Shown: positions 15,742 to 24,663 of the stretch, in pieces
Numbering within the stretch: position 1 is the stretch's first letter
Layout: each line of letters begins with the position of its first letter
Source of the DNA: Hydrocarboniphaga effusa AP103
GTDB lineage: Bacteria > Pseudomonadota > Gammaproteobacteria > Nevskiales > Nevskiaceae
Assembly (NCBI RefSeq): GCF_000271305.1
Contig: NZ_AKGD01000003.1
Location: forward strand, 558,001 to 622,000
DNA length: 64,000 nucleotides
Reading direction: 5' to 3'
Translations under genes and position numbers: made by a program
Notes under the pieces: model-generated
What the model was told of the DNA's origin: nothing
Databases searched by the model: none
Seen by the model: only the letters and a program-made list of their open reading frames with translations

Positions 15742-17376
15742 ATGCTCAGACGTGATTTCATCAAGATGAGCGGCGCCGGTGTCGGCGCGCTCATGCTGCC
15801 GATCTACGGCAATGCCGTCGCCGCCGATATTCTCGGCACCAAGATCGACGTGGCGCTCAAGAAGCGGTTCGCCGACGTGGCGCTCAATACCGCGAAGAAG
15901 GGCGGAGCGAGCTATTGCGATGTGCGCATCGGCCGCTATCTGCGCCAGTTCGTGATCACGCGCGAGAACCGCGTCGAGAACGTGGTGAACACCGAGTCGA
16001 TGGGCACCGGCATCCGGGTGATCGCCAACGGAACCTGGGGTTTCGCTGCCACCTCGGACTTCAGTGAAGACGGCATCGCCAAGGCGGCCGCGCAGGCCGT
16101 CGCGATCGCCAGGGCCAATTCCAAGTTCCAGGGCGAGCCCGTGCAACTCGCGCCGAACAAGGGCGTCGGCGACGTGTCCTGGGCCACGCCGATCGTGAAG
16201 AATGCGATGGAAGTGCCGCTCAAGGAGAAGGTCGACCTGCTCATGGAGGTGAACGGGCAGGCGATGAAGGCGGGCGCGGACTACATCAACTCGATCCTGT
16301 TCCTCGTCAACGAGCAGAAGTACTTCGCGAGCACCGATGGCTCGTACATCGACCAGGACATCCATCGCATCTGGGCGCCGACCGAAGTCACCGCGATCGA
16401 CAAGGCGTCGGGCAAGTTCCGCACGCGCGAAGGCCTGTCGGCGCCGATGGGCATGGGTTTCGAATATCTCGACGGCAAGCCGGCCGGCAAGATCGCGCTG
16501 CCGGGCGGCGCGGTGGCGTATTCGAGCTCGTACAACATGGTGGAAGACGCGGTCGCCGCGGCCAGGCAGGCGCGCGCGAAGATCAAGGCGCGCTCGGTGA
16601 AGCCCGGTCGCTACGACCTGGTGCTGGACCCTTCGCATCTGTGGCTGACGATCCACGAATCGGTCGGCCATCCGACCGAACTCGATCGCGTGCTCGGCTA
16701 CGAGGCCAACTACGCCGGAACCAGCTTCGCCACGCTCGACAAGTGGCGCAGCAAGAGCTTCAAGTGGGGCAGCGACAAGGTCAACATCGTCGCCGACAAG
16801 ACGCAGCCGCTTTCGCTCGGTGCGGTCGGCTACGACGACGAGGGCGTCAAGACCAAGCGCTGGGATCTGATCAAGAACGGCGTGCTCGTGAATTACCAGG
16901 CGATTCGCGACCAGGCGCACATCATCGGCGAGAAGGAAAGCCAGGGCTGCTGCTACGCGGATAGCTGGTCGAGCGTGCAGTTCCAGCGCATGGCCAATGT
17001 TTCCTTGCAGCCGGGCGGCACCAAGCTGGCGGTCGAGGAGATGATTTCGAAAGTCGAGAACGGCATCTACATCATCGGCGACGGCAGCTTCTCGATCGAC
17101 CAGCAGCGCTACAACGCGCAGTTCGGCGGCCAGCTGTTCTACGAGATCAAGAACGGCAAGATCACCGAGCAGATAGAGGACGTGGCCTACCAGATCCGCA
17201 CGCCGGAATTCTGGAACGCCTGCTCGGCTGTCTGCGACGATCGCGACTACCGCTTCGGTGGCTCGTTCTTCGATGGCAAGGGCCAGCCCGGCCAGGTGTC
17301 GGCGGTCAGCCACGGCTCGTCGACGGCGCGCTTCGATGGCATCAACGTCATCAACACGGCTCGCAGCCTCGGCTGA
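15742..17376 (+). CDS. TldD-like metallopeptidase with Tat signal
   Basis: 544 aa. The N-terminus MLRRDFIKMSGAGVGALMLP is a twin-arginine signal peptide. The catalytic zinc motif of TldD, HExxxH, is present as HESVGH (H305-E306-...-H310) followed by ELDRVLGYEANYAG. The family (TldD/PmbA, peptidase U62) works as a TldD-TldE heterodimer that cleaves unfolded peptides, for example microcin B17 leader and CcdA. A good AAGGAG precedes the ATG. It heads an operon with tldE-like, DUF4159, moxR, DUF58 and BatA-like genes. Export of a TldD is unlike the cytoplasmic E. coli protein. Confidence 0.92.
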   Translation: MLRRDFIKMSGAGVGALMLPIYGNAVAADILGTKIDVALKKRFADVALNTAKKGGASYCDVRIGRYLRQFVITRENRVENVVNTESMGTGIRVIANGTWGFAATSDFSEDGIAKAAAQAVAIARANSKFQGEPVQLAPNKGVGDVSWATPIVKNAMEVPLKEKVDLLMEVNGQAMKAGADYINSILFLVNEQKYFASTDGSYIDQDIHRIWAPTEVTAIDKASGKFRTREGLSAPMGMGFEYLDGKPAGKIALPGGAVAYSSSYNMVEDAVAAARQARAKIKARSVKPGRYDLVLDPSHLWLTIHESVGHPTELDRVLGYEANYAGTSFATLDKWRSKSFKWGSDKVNIVADKTQPLSLGAVGYDDEGVKTKRWDLIKNGVLVNYQAIRDQAHIIGEKESQGCCYADSWSSVQFQRMANVSLQPGGTKLAVEEMISKVENGIYIIGDGSFSIDQQRYNAQFGGQLFYEIKNGKITEQIEDVAYQIRTPEFWNACSAVCDDRDYRFGGSFFDGKGQPGQVSAVSHGSSTARFDGINVINTARSLG

Positions 17377-17403
17377 TTCCGCTCGATCATCAAGGAAACC
17401 CAC

Positions 17404-18738
17404 ATGACGATTTTCACTGAGCAGGAAGCCAAGGCCCTGCTGGACAAGGTCATCAAGCTGTCGAAGGCCGACGAATGCATCGCCACGCTCGAAGGCGCGA
17501 TCGACGGCAATGTGCGCTTCGCCCGCAACAGCGTCTCCACCAGCGGCATCGTCAGCAATTGCGATCTCGCCGTGCAGGTCGCGTTCGGCAAGCGCGTCGG
17601 CACCGCGACGATCAACAAGTTCGACGACGCTTCGCTCGAACGCGTCGTGCGGCGCGCCGAAGAACTCGCCCGGCTCGCACCCGAGAATCCGGAGTTCATG
17701 CCGGCGATCGGCAAGCAGGCCTACACGCCGACGAGCACGTTCGTGCAGGCCACGGCCGATATCACGCCGGATTACCGCGCGCAGGTGTCGGCGGACTGCA
17801 TCGCGCCCTGCAAGAAGGACAAGCTCACGGCCGCGGGTTTCTTCTCCGACGGCCAGCGCTTCTCGGCGATCGCCAACAGCAAGGGCAACTTCGGCTACCA
17901 GAAATACACGGTCGCCGATTTCACCTGCACGGTGCGAACCGACGACGGCAAGGGCTCGGGCTGGGTGGCGCGCAACGTCGCCGACGTGAAGCAGTTCGAT
18001 GCCAGGAGCGAAATCCAGATCGCGATCGAAAAGGCCAAGCGTTCGAGCGAAGCCAAGGCGCTCGAGCCGGGCAAGTACACCGTGGTGCTCGAGCCCGCCG
18101 CGAGCGCCGGGCTGATCTCGTTCATGATGGTGGGATTCGATGCGCGCCAGGCCGATGAGGGCCGCAGCTTCCTGACCAAGAAAGGCGGCGGCAACAAGGT
18201 CGGCGAGAAGGTGTTCGACGAGCGCGTGACGATGTACGCCGACCCGGCCGACGCGAATGCGGCCGTGCTGCCGTGGGACGAAGACGGCTTGCCGCGCGAG
18301 CGCACGCCCATCGTGACCAAGGGCGTCGTCGACTACCTGCAGTATTCGCGCTACTGGGCCAAGAAGCAGGGCAAGAAGAGCGTGGGTGCGGTTGGCAACC
18401 TGATCATGGTCGGCGGCGACAAGTCGACGATGGACCTCGTCAAGAGCACCAAGAAAGGCGTGCTCGTGACGCGCACCTGGTACATCCGCATGGTCGATCC
18501 GCAAACCGTGTTGCTGACGGGGCTCACGCGCGACGGCACGTTCTACATCGAGAACGGCGAGATCAAGTATCCGATCAAGAACTTCCGCTTCAACGAATCG
18601 CCCGTGATCATGCTCAACAACGTCGAAGAATTCGGCAAGCCCGTGCGCGTGGCCGATGACGAGTCGCCGTTCATCATGATGGTCCCGCCGATGAAGCTGC
18701 GCGAATTCACGTTCACGTCGCTGTCGGATGCGGTGTAG
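17404..18738 (+). CDS. TldE/PmbA-like partner subunit
   Basis: 444 aa, 27 bases after the tldD-like gene, with AAGGAA before the ATG. It has the TldD/PmbA fold (NVRFARNSVSTSGIVSNCDL; FMMVGFDARQADEGRSFL; VEEFGKPVRVADDESPF) but no HExxxH, as expected for the non-catalytic TldE subunit. It also has no signal peptide (MTIFTEQEAKALLDKVIKLS), while its partner has a Tat signal. Either the pair assembles in the cytoplasm and is exported together, or the two do not meet. Confidence 0.92.
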   Translation: MTIFTEQEAKALLDKVIKLSKADECIATLEGAIDGNVRFARNSVSTSGIVSNCDLAVQVAFGKRVGTATINKFDDASLERVVRRAEELARLAPENPEFMPAIGKQAYTPTSTFVQATADITPDYRAQVSADCIAPCKKDKLTAAGFFSDGQRFSAIANSKGNFGYQKYTVADFTCTVRTDDGKGSGWVARNVADVKQFDARSEIQIAIEKAKRSSEAKALEPGKYTVVLEPAASAGLISFMMVGFDARQADEGRSFLTKKGGGNKVGEKVFDERVTMYADPADANAAVLPWDEDGLPRERTPIVTKGVVDYLQYSRYWAKKQGKKSVGAVGNLIMVGGDKSTMDLVKSTKKGVLVTRTWYIRMVDPQTVLLTGLTRDGTFYIENGEIKYPIKNFRFNESPVIMLNNVEEFGKPVRVADDESPFIMMVPPMKLREFTFTSLSDAV

Positions 18739-18780
18739 CTTGAGCTTGCGGCGCGCCAGTCGAACGGCTGCCGGCTGTTC

Positions 18781-18819
18781 CTCTCTCCCGCGTGCGGGAG
18801 AGAGTGCCCCGACAGGGGC
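18781..18819. repeat. Extragenic hairpin pair
   Basis: CTCTCTCCCGC and GCGGGAGAGAG form an 11-bp stem (18781-18804), followed by GCCCC/GGGGC (18806-18819). This type of hairpin is typical of dispersed extragenic repeats. It lies inside the tldDE-moxR operon and could attenuate or stabilise the mRNA. Confidence 0.65.
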
Positions 18820-18835
18820 GAGAGAGGGGCTGTAA

Positions 18836-19543
18836 GTGAAGCGGCGCGAACTTCTTCGCTCCTCTGTCGCGACGATGGCAAGCGCGCTGCTGCCCAGGGT
18901 TGCATTCGCCACCGAAGCAGCGAGCGCCCCCTACGACTTCTGGTTCACCCGGCTCATGTACGAATCGGGCGACTGGGACGTCGACCAGCGCATGCCGTCG
19001 AACATCATCGACTCGCTGCTGCAGTACACGACGCTGCGCGTCGACGCGACCGAGCATGTGATCCCGCTGGCCGATTCGCGCATGCTGTCGGCGCCGTTCT
19101 GTAATCTGGCCGGACACAAGCTCGTCGAATTCAACCCGGAGGAGCGGGCCAACTTCGAGCGCTATGTCCGCAACGGCGGCTTCGTCTTCGTCGACGACTG
19201 CAATCACGACATCGATGGCTTGTTCGCCAAATCGTTCGAAGCCGAAATGGCCACGATCTTCGGCGACAACGCGCTCGTGAAGCTACCGAAGACGCACGCG
19301 ATCTACCGCAGTTTCTTCCGCTTCGACGGCCCGCCGAACACGGCCTTCGAACTCAACGGCTGGGGCGACGACCTGGTTCACGATTATCTGAAGGGCATCG
19401 AGATCGGCGGTCGCCTGGGCGTGCTCTACAGCAACAAAGACTACGGCTGCGAATGGGATTTCGACTGGCGCAACAAGCGTTTCCAGGCCGAAGACCTCAC
19501 CAGGTTCGCGGTCAATATCGTCACTTACGCGCTGACGGCCTGA
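18836..19543 (+). CDS. DUF4159 domain protein, exported
   Basis: 235 aa from GTG 18836. The N-terminus MKRRELLRSSVATMASALLPRVAFA has two arginines and a Tat-like signal. The rest matches DUF4159 (YDFWFTRLMYESGDWDVD; FERYVRNGGFVFVDDCNHD; GVLYSNKDYGCEWDFDW), a family with a glutamine amidotransferase-like fold often found beside moxR/bat genes. The role is unknown; by context it acts in the periplasm with the TldD/E and MoxR/VWA proteins. Confidence 0.85.
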   Translation: MKRRELLRSSVATMASALLPRVAFATEAASAPYDFWFTRLMYESGDWDVDQRMPSNIIDSLLQYTTLRVDATEHVIPLADSRMLSAPFCNLAGHKLVEFNPEERANFERYVRNGGFVFVDDCNHDIDGLFAKSFEAEMATIFGDNALVKLPKTHAIYRSFFRFDGPPNTAFELNGWGDDLVHDYLKGIEIGGRLGVLYSNKDYGCEWDFDWRNKRFQAEDLTRFAVNIVTYALTA

Positions 19544-19582
19544 CGCGCCGGCGCTCATCGAACGCTCATCCAATCGGCAATC

Positions 19583-20596
19583 ATGGCTCCCGATCCCGCT
19601 ACGAACTCACCGCTCACAGAAGACGAAATCCGCCAGCGCCTCGACAAGCTCGCGCAGGTACGCAGCGCCATCGGCCAGGCCATCGTCGGCCAGCGCGAAA
19701 CGGTCGAGCAATTGCTCATCGGCCTGCTCGCGGGTGGGCACTGCCTGCTCGAAGGCGTGCCCGGGCTCGGCAAGACCTTGCTCGTGCGCTCGCTCGGCCA
19801 GGCGCTCGATCTCGAGTTCCGCCGCGTGCAGTTCACGCCGGACCTGATGCCGAGCGATATTCTCGGCACCGAGATCCTCGAAGAAGATCACGGCACCGGC
19901 AAACGGCACTTCAAGTTCCAGAAAGGCCCGGTGTTCACCAACCTTCTGCTCGCCGACGAGCTCAACCGTACACCGCCGAAGACGCAGGCGGCGCTGCTCG
20001 AAGCGATGCAGGAACATACGGTGAGCTACGCGGGCACCACCTGGGCGTTGCCCGAACCTTTCTTCGTGCTCGCGACACAGAATCCGCTCGAACAGGCCGG
20101 CACTTATCCATTGCCCGAAGCGCAGCTCGATCGCTTCCTGTTGCACGTGCGCGTCGATTACCCGAGCGAGGCCGAGGAGAAGGCGATCCTCGCGCAGACC
20201 ACCGGCGCCACGAATGCGCGCATCGACGCGGTGATGCGCGGCGATGAAGTGCTGGCCTTGCAAAGGCTCACGCGAGAAGTGCATGTCAGCGATGACGTGC
20301 TGGGCTGGATCAACCAGCTGGTGCGTGCGACGCGCCCGCAAACCAGCGAGCTCAAGATCGTGCGCGAATGCTTGCGCTGGGGCGCCGGACCGCGTGCCGG
20401 GCAATCGCTGGTGCTCGCCTCGAAGGCGCGGGCCTTGCTGCACGGCCGCTTCGCGATCACGCGTGAAGACGTGCGTGCGCTCGCGGCGCCGGTGCTGCGT
20501 CATCGCCTGCTGCTTTCGTTCGCGGCCGAAGCCGAGCAGCGATCGACCGACGATGTCGTGAGCGCACTGCTCGACGCGGTGGCGTTCCCATCCTGA
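19583..20596 (+). CDS. MoxR-family AAA+ ATPase (first copy)
   Basis: 337 aa. Walker A in LLEGVPGLGKTLLVRSL, Walker B in LLLADELNRTPPKTQ, sensor 1 in VLATQNPLEQAGTYPLPEAQ. MoxR ATPases act with VWA-domain and DUF58 proteins as chaperones that mature or insert cofactors into target complexes. It begins 39 bases after DUF4159 and is followed 20 bases later by DUF58. A second moxR in the window (30652) is a separate, diverged copy. Confidence 0.94.
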   Translation: MAPDPATNSPLTEDEIRQRLDKLAQVRSAIGQAIVGQRETVEQLLIGLLAGGHCLLEGVPGLGKTLLVRSLGQALDLEFRRVQFTPDLMPSDILGTEILEEDHGTGKRHFKFQKGPVFTNLLLADELNRTPPKTQAALLEAMQEHTVSYAGTTWALPEPFFVLATQNPLEQAGTYPLPEAQLDRFLLHVRVDYPSEAEEKAILAQTTGATNARIDAVMRGDEVLALQRLTREVHVSDDVLGWINQLVRATRPQTSELKIVRECLRWGAGPRAGQSLVLASKARALLHGRFAITREDVRALAAPVLRHRLLLSFAAEAEQRSTDDVVSALLDAVAFPS

Positions 20597-20616
20597 TTCG
20601 ATCGCGCCGTCTTCGC

Positions 20617-21495
20617 ATGCTGATTGTCCCCGATCTGCTCGCCAGCCTTTCCGGCATGCGCCTGCGCGCACGCCGGCCGAGCCTAGGGCAGGGCATAGGC
20701 CAGCATGCGAGCCGCAGTCGTGGCGCGGGGCTCGAGTTCGCGCAATACCGCGCCTACGAGCCCGGCGACGAATTGCGGCGCATCGATTGGAAGCTCTACG
20801 GACGCTCCGATCGCTTCTTCGTGCGGGACGCCGAGCGCGATAGCCCATTGACCGCGTGGGCGATCGTGGATGCGAGCGCCTCGATGGGGCAGGCCGACAC
20901 GCTCGTACCCGAACGCACGCGCCTGGCCGCCGCGCGCACGCTCGCGGCCTGCCTGTTCGAACTCGCCTTCAGGCAGGGCGATCGCTTCGGCCTCGTGCTG
21001 ATCGCGCAGGATCGAGTGTTCGTCACCGACGCTGCGAGCGGACGGCGCCATCGTGATCGCCTGCATTTCGAGCTCGCTCGCGCCGAAGCGGCGGGCGGCT
21101 GGCCGATCGAGTCGTCGCTGCATTCGCTCTGGCAATCGATAGCGCCGGGCGCCGTGGTGATGATGCTGTCCGATGGCTTCGAAGAGCGAGCGCTCGCCCT
21201 GGCCGAACGCTTGTCCGCAGCGAATCGCGATGTCTCGTTCGTGCGCCTGCTGACGATGGAAGAGCGTGAGTTTCCGTTCGAAGGCGGGCCGCGTTTTCGC
21301 GATCCGGAGTCCGCGCAGGAACAGCGAGTCGATGCGGCTCGCGTACGCGCGGACTTTCTGCGTCGCTTCGGCGAGTCCCGGCAAGCCTTGCTCGCGCGGC
21401 TCGCCGCATCGGGCGTACGAGCCTGCGAAGCGTTTACCGGCCAGCCGCTCGATCTGCCGTTGCGACGCTTGTTCGGTGGCCGGGACTTCGCCTGA
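20617..21495 (+). CDS. DUF58 protein (MoxR partner)
   Basis: 292 aa with the DUF58 signature YRAYEPGDELRRIDWKLYGRSDRFFVRDAE, followed by a VWA-like half (AWAIVDASASMGQ; VMMLSDGFEERAL). It normally works with MoxR and Bat proteins. The stop TGA shares its last base with the ATG of the next gene, so translation is coupled. Confidence 0.9.
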   Translation: MLIVPDLLASLSGMRLRARRPSLGQGIGQHASRSRGAGLEFAQYRAYEPGDELRRIDWKLYGRSDRFFVRDAERDSPLTAWAIVDASASMGQADTLVPERTRLAAARTLAACLFELAFRQGDRFGLVLIAQDRVFVTDAASGRRHRDRLHFELARAEAAGGWPIESSLHSLWQSIAPGAVVMMLSDGFEERALALAERLSAANRDVSFVRLLTMEEREFPFEGGPRFRDPESAQEQRVDAARVRADFLRRFGESRQALLARLAASGVRACEAFTGQPLDLPLRRLFGGRDFA

Positions 21496-22586
21496 TGAGC
21501 GTGCTGTTTCCGCTGGGGCTGCTTGCGCTCGGTGCACTCGCGCTGCCGATCGTGCTGCATCTGCTTCGCAGGCCGGAGGACCGCATCGTTCCGTTCGCGG
21601 CCTGGCGATACCTGAGCCGCGCAGGCCTGCCACGCGAGCGCGTGCACATTCGCCGCTGGCTGTTGCTCGTCCTGCGCTTGCTGCTGATCGCGACGCTCGC
21701 CTTGCTCGTCGCGATGCCGGTTCGCCAGGCCGATGCGGGCCCGAAGCTGCAGTGGGTCTTGGTGTCTCCACAGCTTTCGGCCGAGGCCGCGCATGCCGCA
21801 CTGAACCGGCCGGGCGCGCAGTGGCGTTGGCTGCAGGCTGGCTTTCCGTCGCTCGACGAGCCGTCGTCGCCTGCGACTGATCCGGGTTTGTTGCGCGAAT
21901 TCGATGCGCAGCTCGCGGCCACCGACCTGCTCACCGTGATCGTTCCCGAACAATTGTCCGGGCTCGACGCGGTGCGTCCCGAATTGAGCCGCGAAGTGGA
22001 ATGGATCGTGGTGAGCGGCGAGCCGACGGAAACCCGTCAAGCGCCCTTGGTCGTCGTGCGTCACGACCATGCGGCCGCTGTGGAACTCGGCACCCTCGAG
22101 GCTTTGCGCTCGGCGTGGCAGGCGGCGGGCAAGCCGGTGAATTTCGACATCGCGGCGCAATCGCAGGCCATCGATGCGCGTGCGCAACTGTTGGTCTGGC
22201 TCGGTGGCGAACCGGATGCCGAGGCCCTGCGCTGGGTGCGCGAGGGCGGAACCCTGCTGCGAACTCGGGCAAGCGAGGGAGCCTGGCCCTTGCGCGAAGC
22301 GCCGTTCGGCCAGGGGCGAATTTTTTCGATCACCACCGCGCTCGATCCTGCTGCGACGCCGGGCGTTGCGGACGCCGGCTTCGCCGCACAGTTGCGCGAA
22401 GACCTGTTGCGCCCGGCGCGTCCGCCCGATCGTGCCGATGCACAGGGTTTGAAGCCGGTGCGGGCCGAACTGCCTGCGATCCCGAGGAGCGAGCCTATCG
22501 ACGACTGGCTGATCTGGATCGCGCTGGCCTTGTTTCTCGCGGAGCGTGCCGGTGCGGCGTGGCCGAAGAGACGGGCGCATGACTGA
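21495..22586 (+). CDS. BatA-like membrane protein (aerotolerance N-terminal domain)
   Basis: 363 aa. The N-terminus MSVLFPLGLLALGALALPIVLHLLRR followed by a second helix (about 56-74) is the BatA/aerotolerance domain. The middle is a soluble domain without the MIDAS DxSxS motif, and the C-terminus has one more helix (DDWLIWIALALFLAERAGAAW). It anchors the MoxR complex in the inner membrane in related systems. It overlaps both neighbours. Confidence 0.85.
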   Translation: MSVLFPLGLLALGALALPIVLHLLRRPEDRIVPFAAWRYLSRAGLPRERVHIRRWLLLVLRLLLIATLALLVAMPVRQADAGPKLQWVLVSPQLSAEAAHAALNRPGAQWRWLQAGFPSLDEPSSPATDPGLLREFDAQLAATDLLTVIVPEQLSGLDAVRPELSREVEWIVVSGEPTETRQAPLVVVRHDHAAAVELGTLEALRSAWQAAGKPVNFDIAAQSQAIDARAQLLVWLGGEPDAEALRWVREGGTLLRTRASEGAWPLREAPFGQGRIFSITTALDPAATPGVADAGFAAQLREDLLRPARPPDRADAQGLKPVRAELPAIPRSEPIDDWLIWIALALFLAERAGAAWPKRRAHD

Positions 22587-24663
22587 GCCGATCGTCGTCC
22601 ACCTGCTCGGCCTCTTGAGTGCTGCGCGTCGTCGCACGCTCGTGGTGGCTTTGCTGTGGGCCTTGCCTGCACTGTGCGTCGTGTCGTTCGCGGTGTGGCA
22701 ATCGGGCTCCATGGTCATGTTGGGCGCGGCCTTGGCTATCGTCATCGCGTGCGCGGTGCTGGCCCGGCGGCGATTGAAGCCGCTCGATCGCCACTGGCTC
22801 GTGCGCCAGCTCAATGCGCGTATTCCTGCCGCGGATGACAGCCTCGATCTGCTGCTGTTCGCGCCTGAGCAATCGGGTCCGCTGGTTCGCCTGCAGCAAC
22901 AGCGCTTGCGCGAGCGGCTGCGCGAGGCGCCATTGCCGGATCTGCGCCCCGCCTATCCGTGGAGCCGCCTCGCGCTTGCATGGCTGTCGGCTGCAATCGC
23001 CTGTGGCTTGCTGTTGTGGCAGCCCTGGCACGGTCATTCGTTGCCGGTAGTTGCGAACGAGGCGGGCGATGGCGCTGCCGGTATCGCGCGGGGTTCGTTC
23101 GAAGCGCGCCTGCGCATCGAGCCGCCGCCTTACACGGGCTTGCGTGCGTCGGACGACACCAGCCCGGAAGTACGCCTGCCCGAAGGCAGCCGGCTGCAGT
23201 GGACGCTGCGCTTCGGCTCCCAGCCGACGGCGGTTTCGCTGCAGTTTCACGATGGCTCCTCGCTCGTCTTGCAGCGCAAGGCAGAAGGCTGGATCGGCGA
23301 GCGCCGAGTCGAAGCGTCCACGCTATATCGGGTCGTCGCCGTCGGTGCGGGCATCGACGAGCAGCGGCTTTATCGGCTCGACGTGATTCCCGATCGCGCA
23401 CCGGAGATCGTCGTTCGCGCTCCGCAACAGACGCTCAACGAACTCAGCCCCGACCAGTCGCAATGGTCGCTGTCGTTCGAGGCTCGCGACGACTACGGCT
23501 TGGCTATGGCCGAGCTTTCGATCTCGCTCGCACAGGGCTCGGGCGAGCAGATCGAAGTCAGGGAACAGAAGCGCGTACTCGAAGGCAGCGGCGGCGCACG
23601 CGAGCGCCGCTACCAGCAGACGCTCGATCTGCAAGCGCTCGGCTTCGCGCAGGGCGACGATCTGATCGTTCGCCTGAGCGTGGGCGACAACCGCGAGCCC
23701 GAGCCCAATGTGAGTCGCAGTGCGAGTTTCATCCTGCGCTGGCCGGCCGAGGCGAGCGAGCAGGGCGAGGGCCTGCAAGGCGTGGCGCAGAAGACGATGC
23801 CGGCTTACTTCCGCAGCCAGCGCCAGATCATCATCGACACCGAGGCGCTCATCGCGCAGAAGCCTGGGCTCGACGAGTCCGAATTCGAGAAGAGGGCCGA
23901 TGCGATCGGTTTCGATCAGAAGATGCTGCGCCTGCGTTACGGCCAGTTCCTCGGCGAGGAATCCGAAAGCCCGGGGCATGAAGAGGGAAATGAAGCGGAG
24001 CATGAAGATCACGCGCAAGCGCGGCGCTCCGCGGGCTCGCGAGCCGACGAGGTGATGCGCGAGTTCGGCCACACGCACGACATCGCCGAAGCCGCGACCT
24101 TGCTCGACGACCAGACCAAGCAGCTGCTGCGCCGTGCGCTGGCGGCGATGTGGGCCGCCGAAGGCCAGTTGCGAATGGGACAACTGCAAGCCGCGCTGCC
24201 GCACGAACACGAGGCGCTCGAAGCGATCAAGCAGGTACAGCAATCGACGCGCATCTATCTCGCTCGCATGGGGCTGGATCTGCCGGCCGTCGATCCGGCA
24301 CGGCGCCTGACCGGTGATCGCACCGGGCTCAGCGATCCGCAGCCGATCGCGCTCGGCGACGATGTGGCCGATGCGGCGCCACTCGTCGAAACCTGGCGGG
24401 CGCTCGACAGCGGCGCGCTGCCGGAGATCCGCGCGCTGCGCGAGTGGCTCGATGCGCATCCGCAACCGGGCGATCGCGCGATCGCGCTGCTGCGCAGCGC
24501 CGACGAGTTGCGCCGCTCGCCGGCCTGCGTCGAATGTCGCGAGCGCTTCAAGGCGCAGCTCTGGCCGTTGTTGCCGATGCAGCGTGCCGCCTTGCGTGCG
24601 CGCAGCGCGCCCGATGCGGAGGCGCAGGCCTTTGGGCGTGGCCTGCGAGGCGCGCGGCCATGA
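22579..24663 (+). CDS. DUF4175-like large membrane protein
   Basis: 694 aa from ATG 22579, overlapping the previous stop by 8 bases. Three hydrophobic stretches occur near the N-terminus (about 24-60 and 137-152); the rest is a long extracytoplasmic region with charged helices, such as EEGNEAEHEDHAQARRSAGSRADE, and a segment reminiscent of DUF4175 (YFRSQRQIIIDTEALI). Proteins like this follow BatA-like genes in MoxR operons and probably scaffold the complex. The function is unknown. Confidence 0.75.
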   Translation: MTEPIVVHLLGLLSAARRRTLVVALLWALPALCVVSFAVWQSGSMVMLGAALAIVIACAVLARRRLKPLDRHWLVRQLNARIPAADDSLDLLLFAPEQSGPLVRLQQQRLRERLREAPLPDLRPAYPWSRLALAWLSAAIACGLLLWQPWHGHSLPVVANEAGDGAAGIARGSFEARLRIEPPPYTGLRASDDTSPEVRLPEGSRLQWTLRFGSQPTAVSLQFHDGSSLVLQRKAEGWIGERRVEASTLYRVVAVGAGIDEQRLYRLDVIPDRAPEIVVRAPQQTLNELSPDQSQWSLSFEARDDYGLAMAELSISLAQGSGEQIEVREQKRVLEGSGGARERRYQQTLDLQALGFAQGDDLIVRLSVGDNREPEPNVSRSASFILRWPAEASEQGEGLQGVAQKTMPAYFRSQRQIIIDTEALIAQKPGLDESEFEKRADAIGFDQKMLRLRYGQFLGEESESPGHEEGNEAEHEDHAQARRSAGSRADEVMREFGHTHDIAEAATLLDDQTKQLLRRALAAMWAAEGQLRMGQLQAALPHEHEALEAIKQVQQSTRIYLARMGLDLPAVDPARRLTGDRTGLSDPQPIALGDDVADAAPLVETWRALDSGALPEIRALREWLDAHPQPGDRAIALLRSADELRRSPACVECRERFKAQLWPLLPMQRAALRARSAPDAEAQAFGRGLRGARP

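Noticed and set aside
15724-18912. A 1062-codon open frame on the minus strand opposite the tldD/tldE-like genes
   Set aside because: Its composition (Arg/Ala/His/Asp-rich, no domain) is that of a high-GC antisense shadow; the plus-strand genes have clear motifs, signals and ribosome-binding sites.
20796-22814. A 672-codon minus-strand frame across DUF58 and BatA-like genes
   Set aside because: Low-complexity Arg/Ser/Ala sequence in antisense to overlapping genes with conserved motifs.
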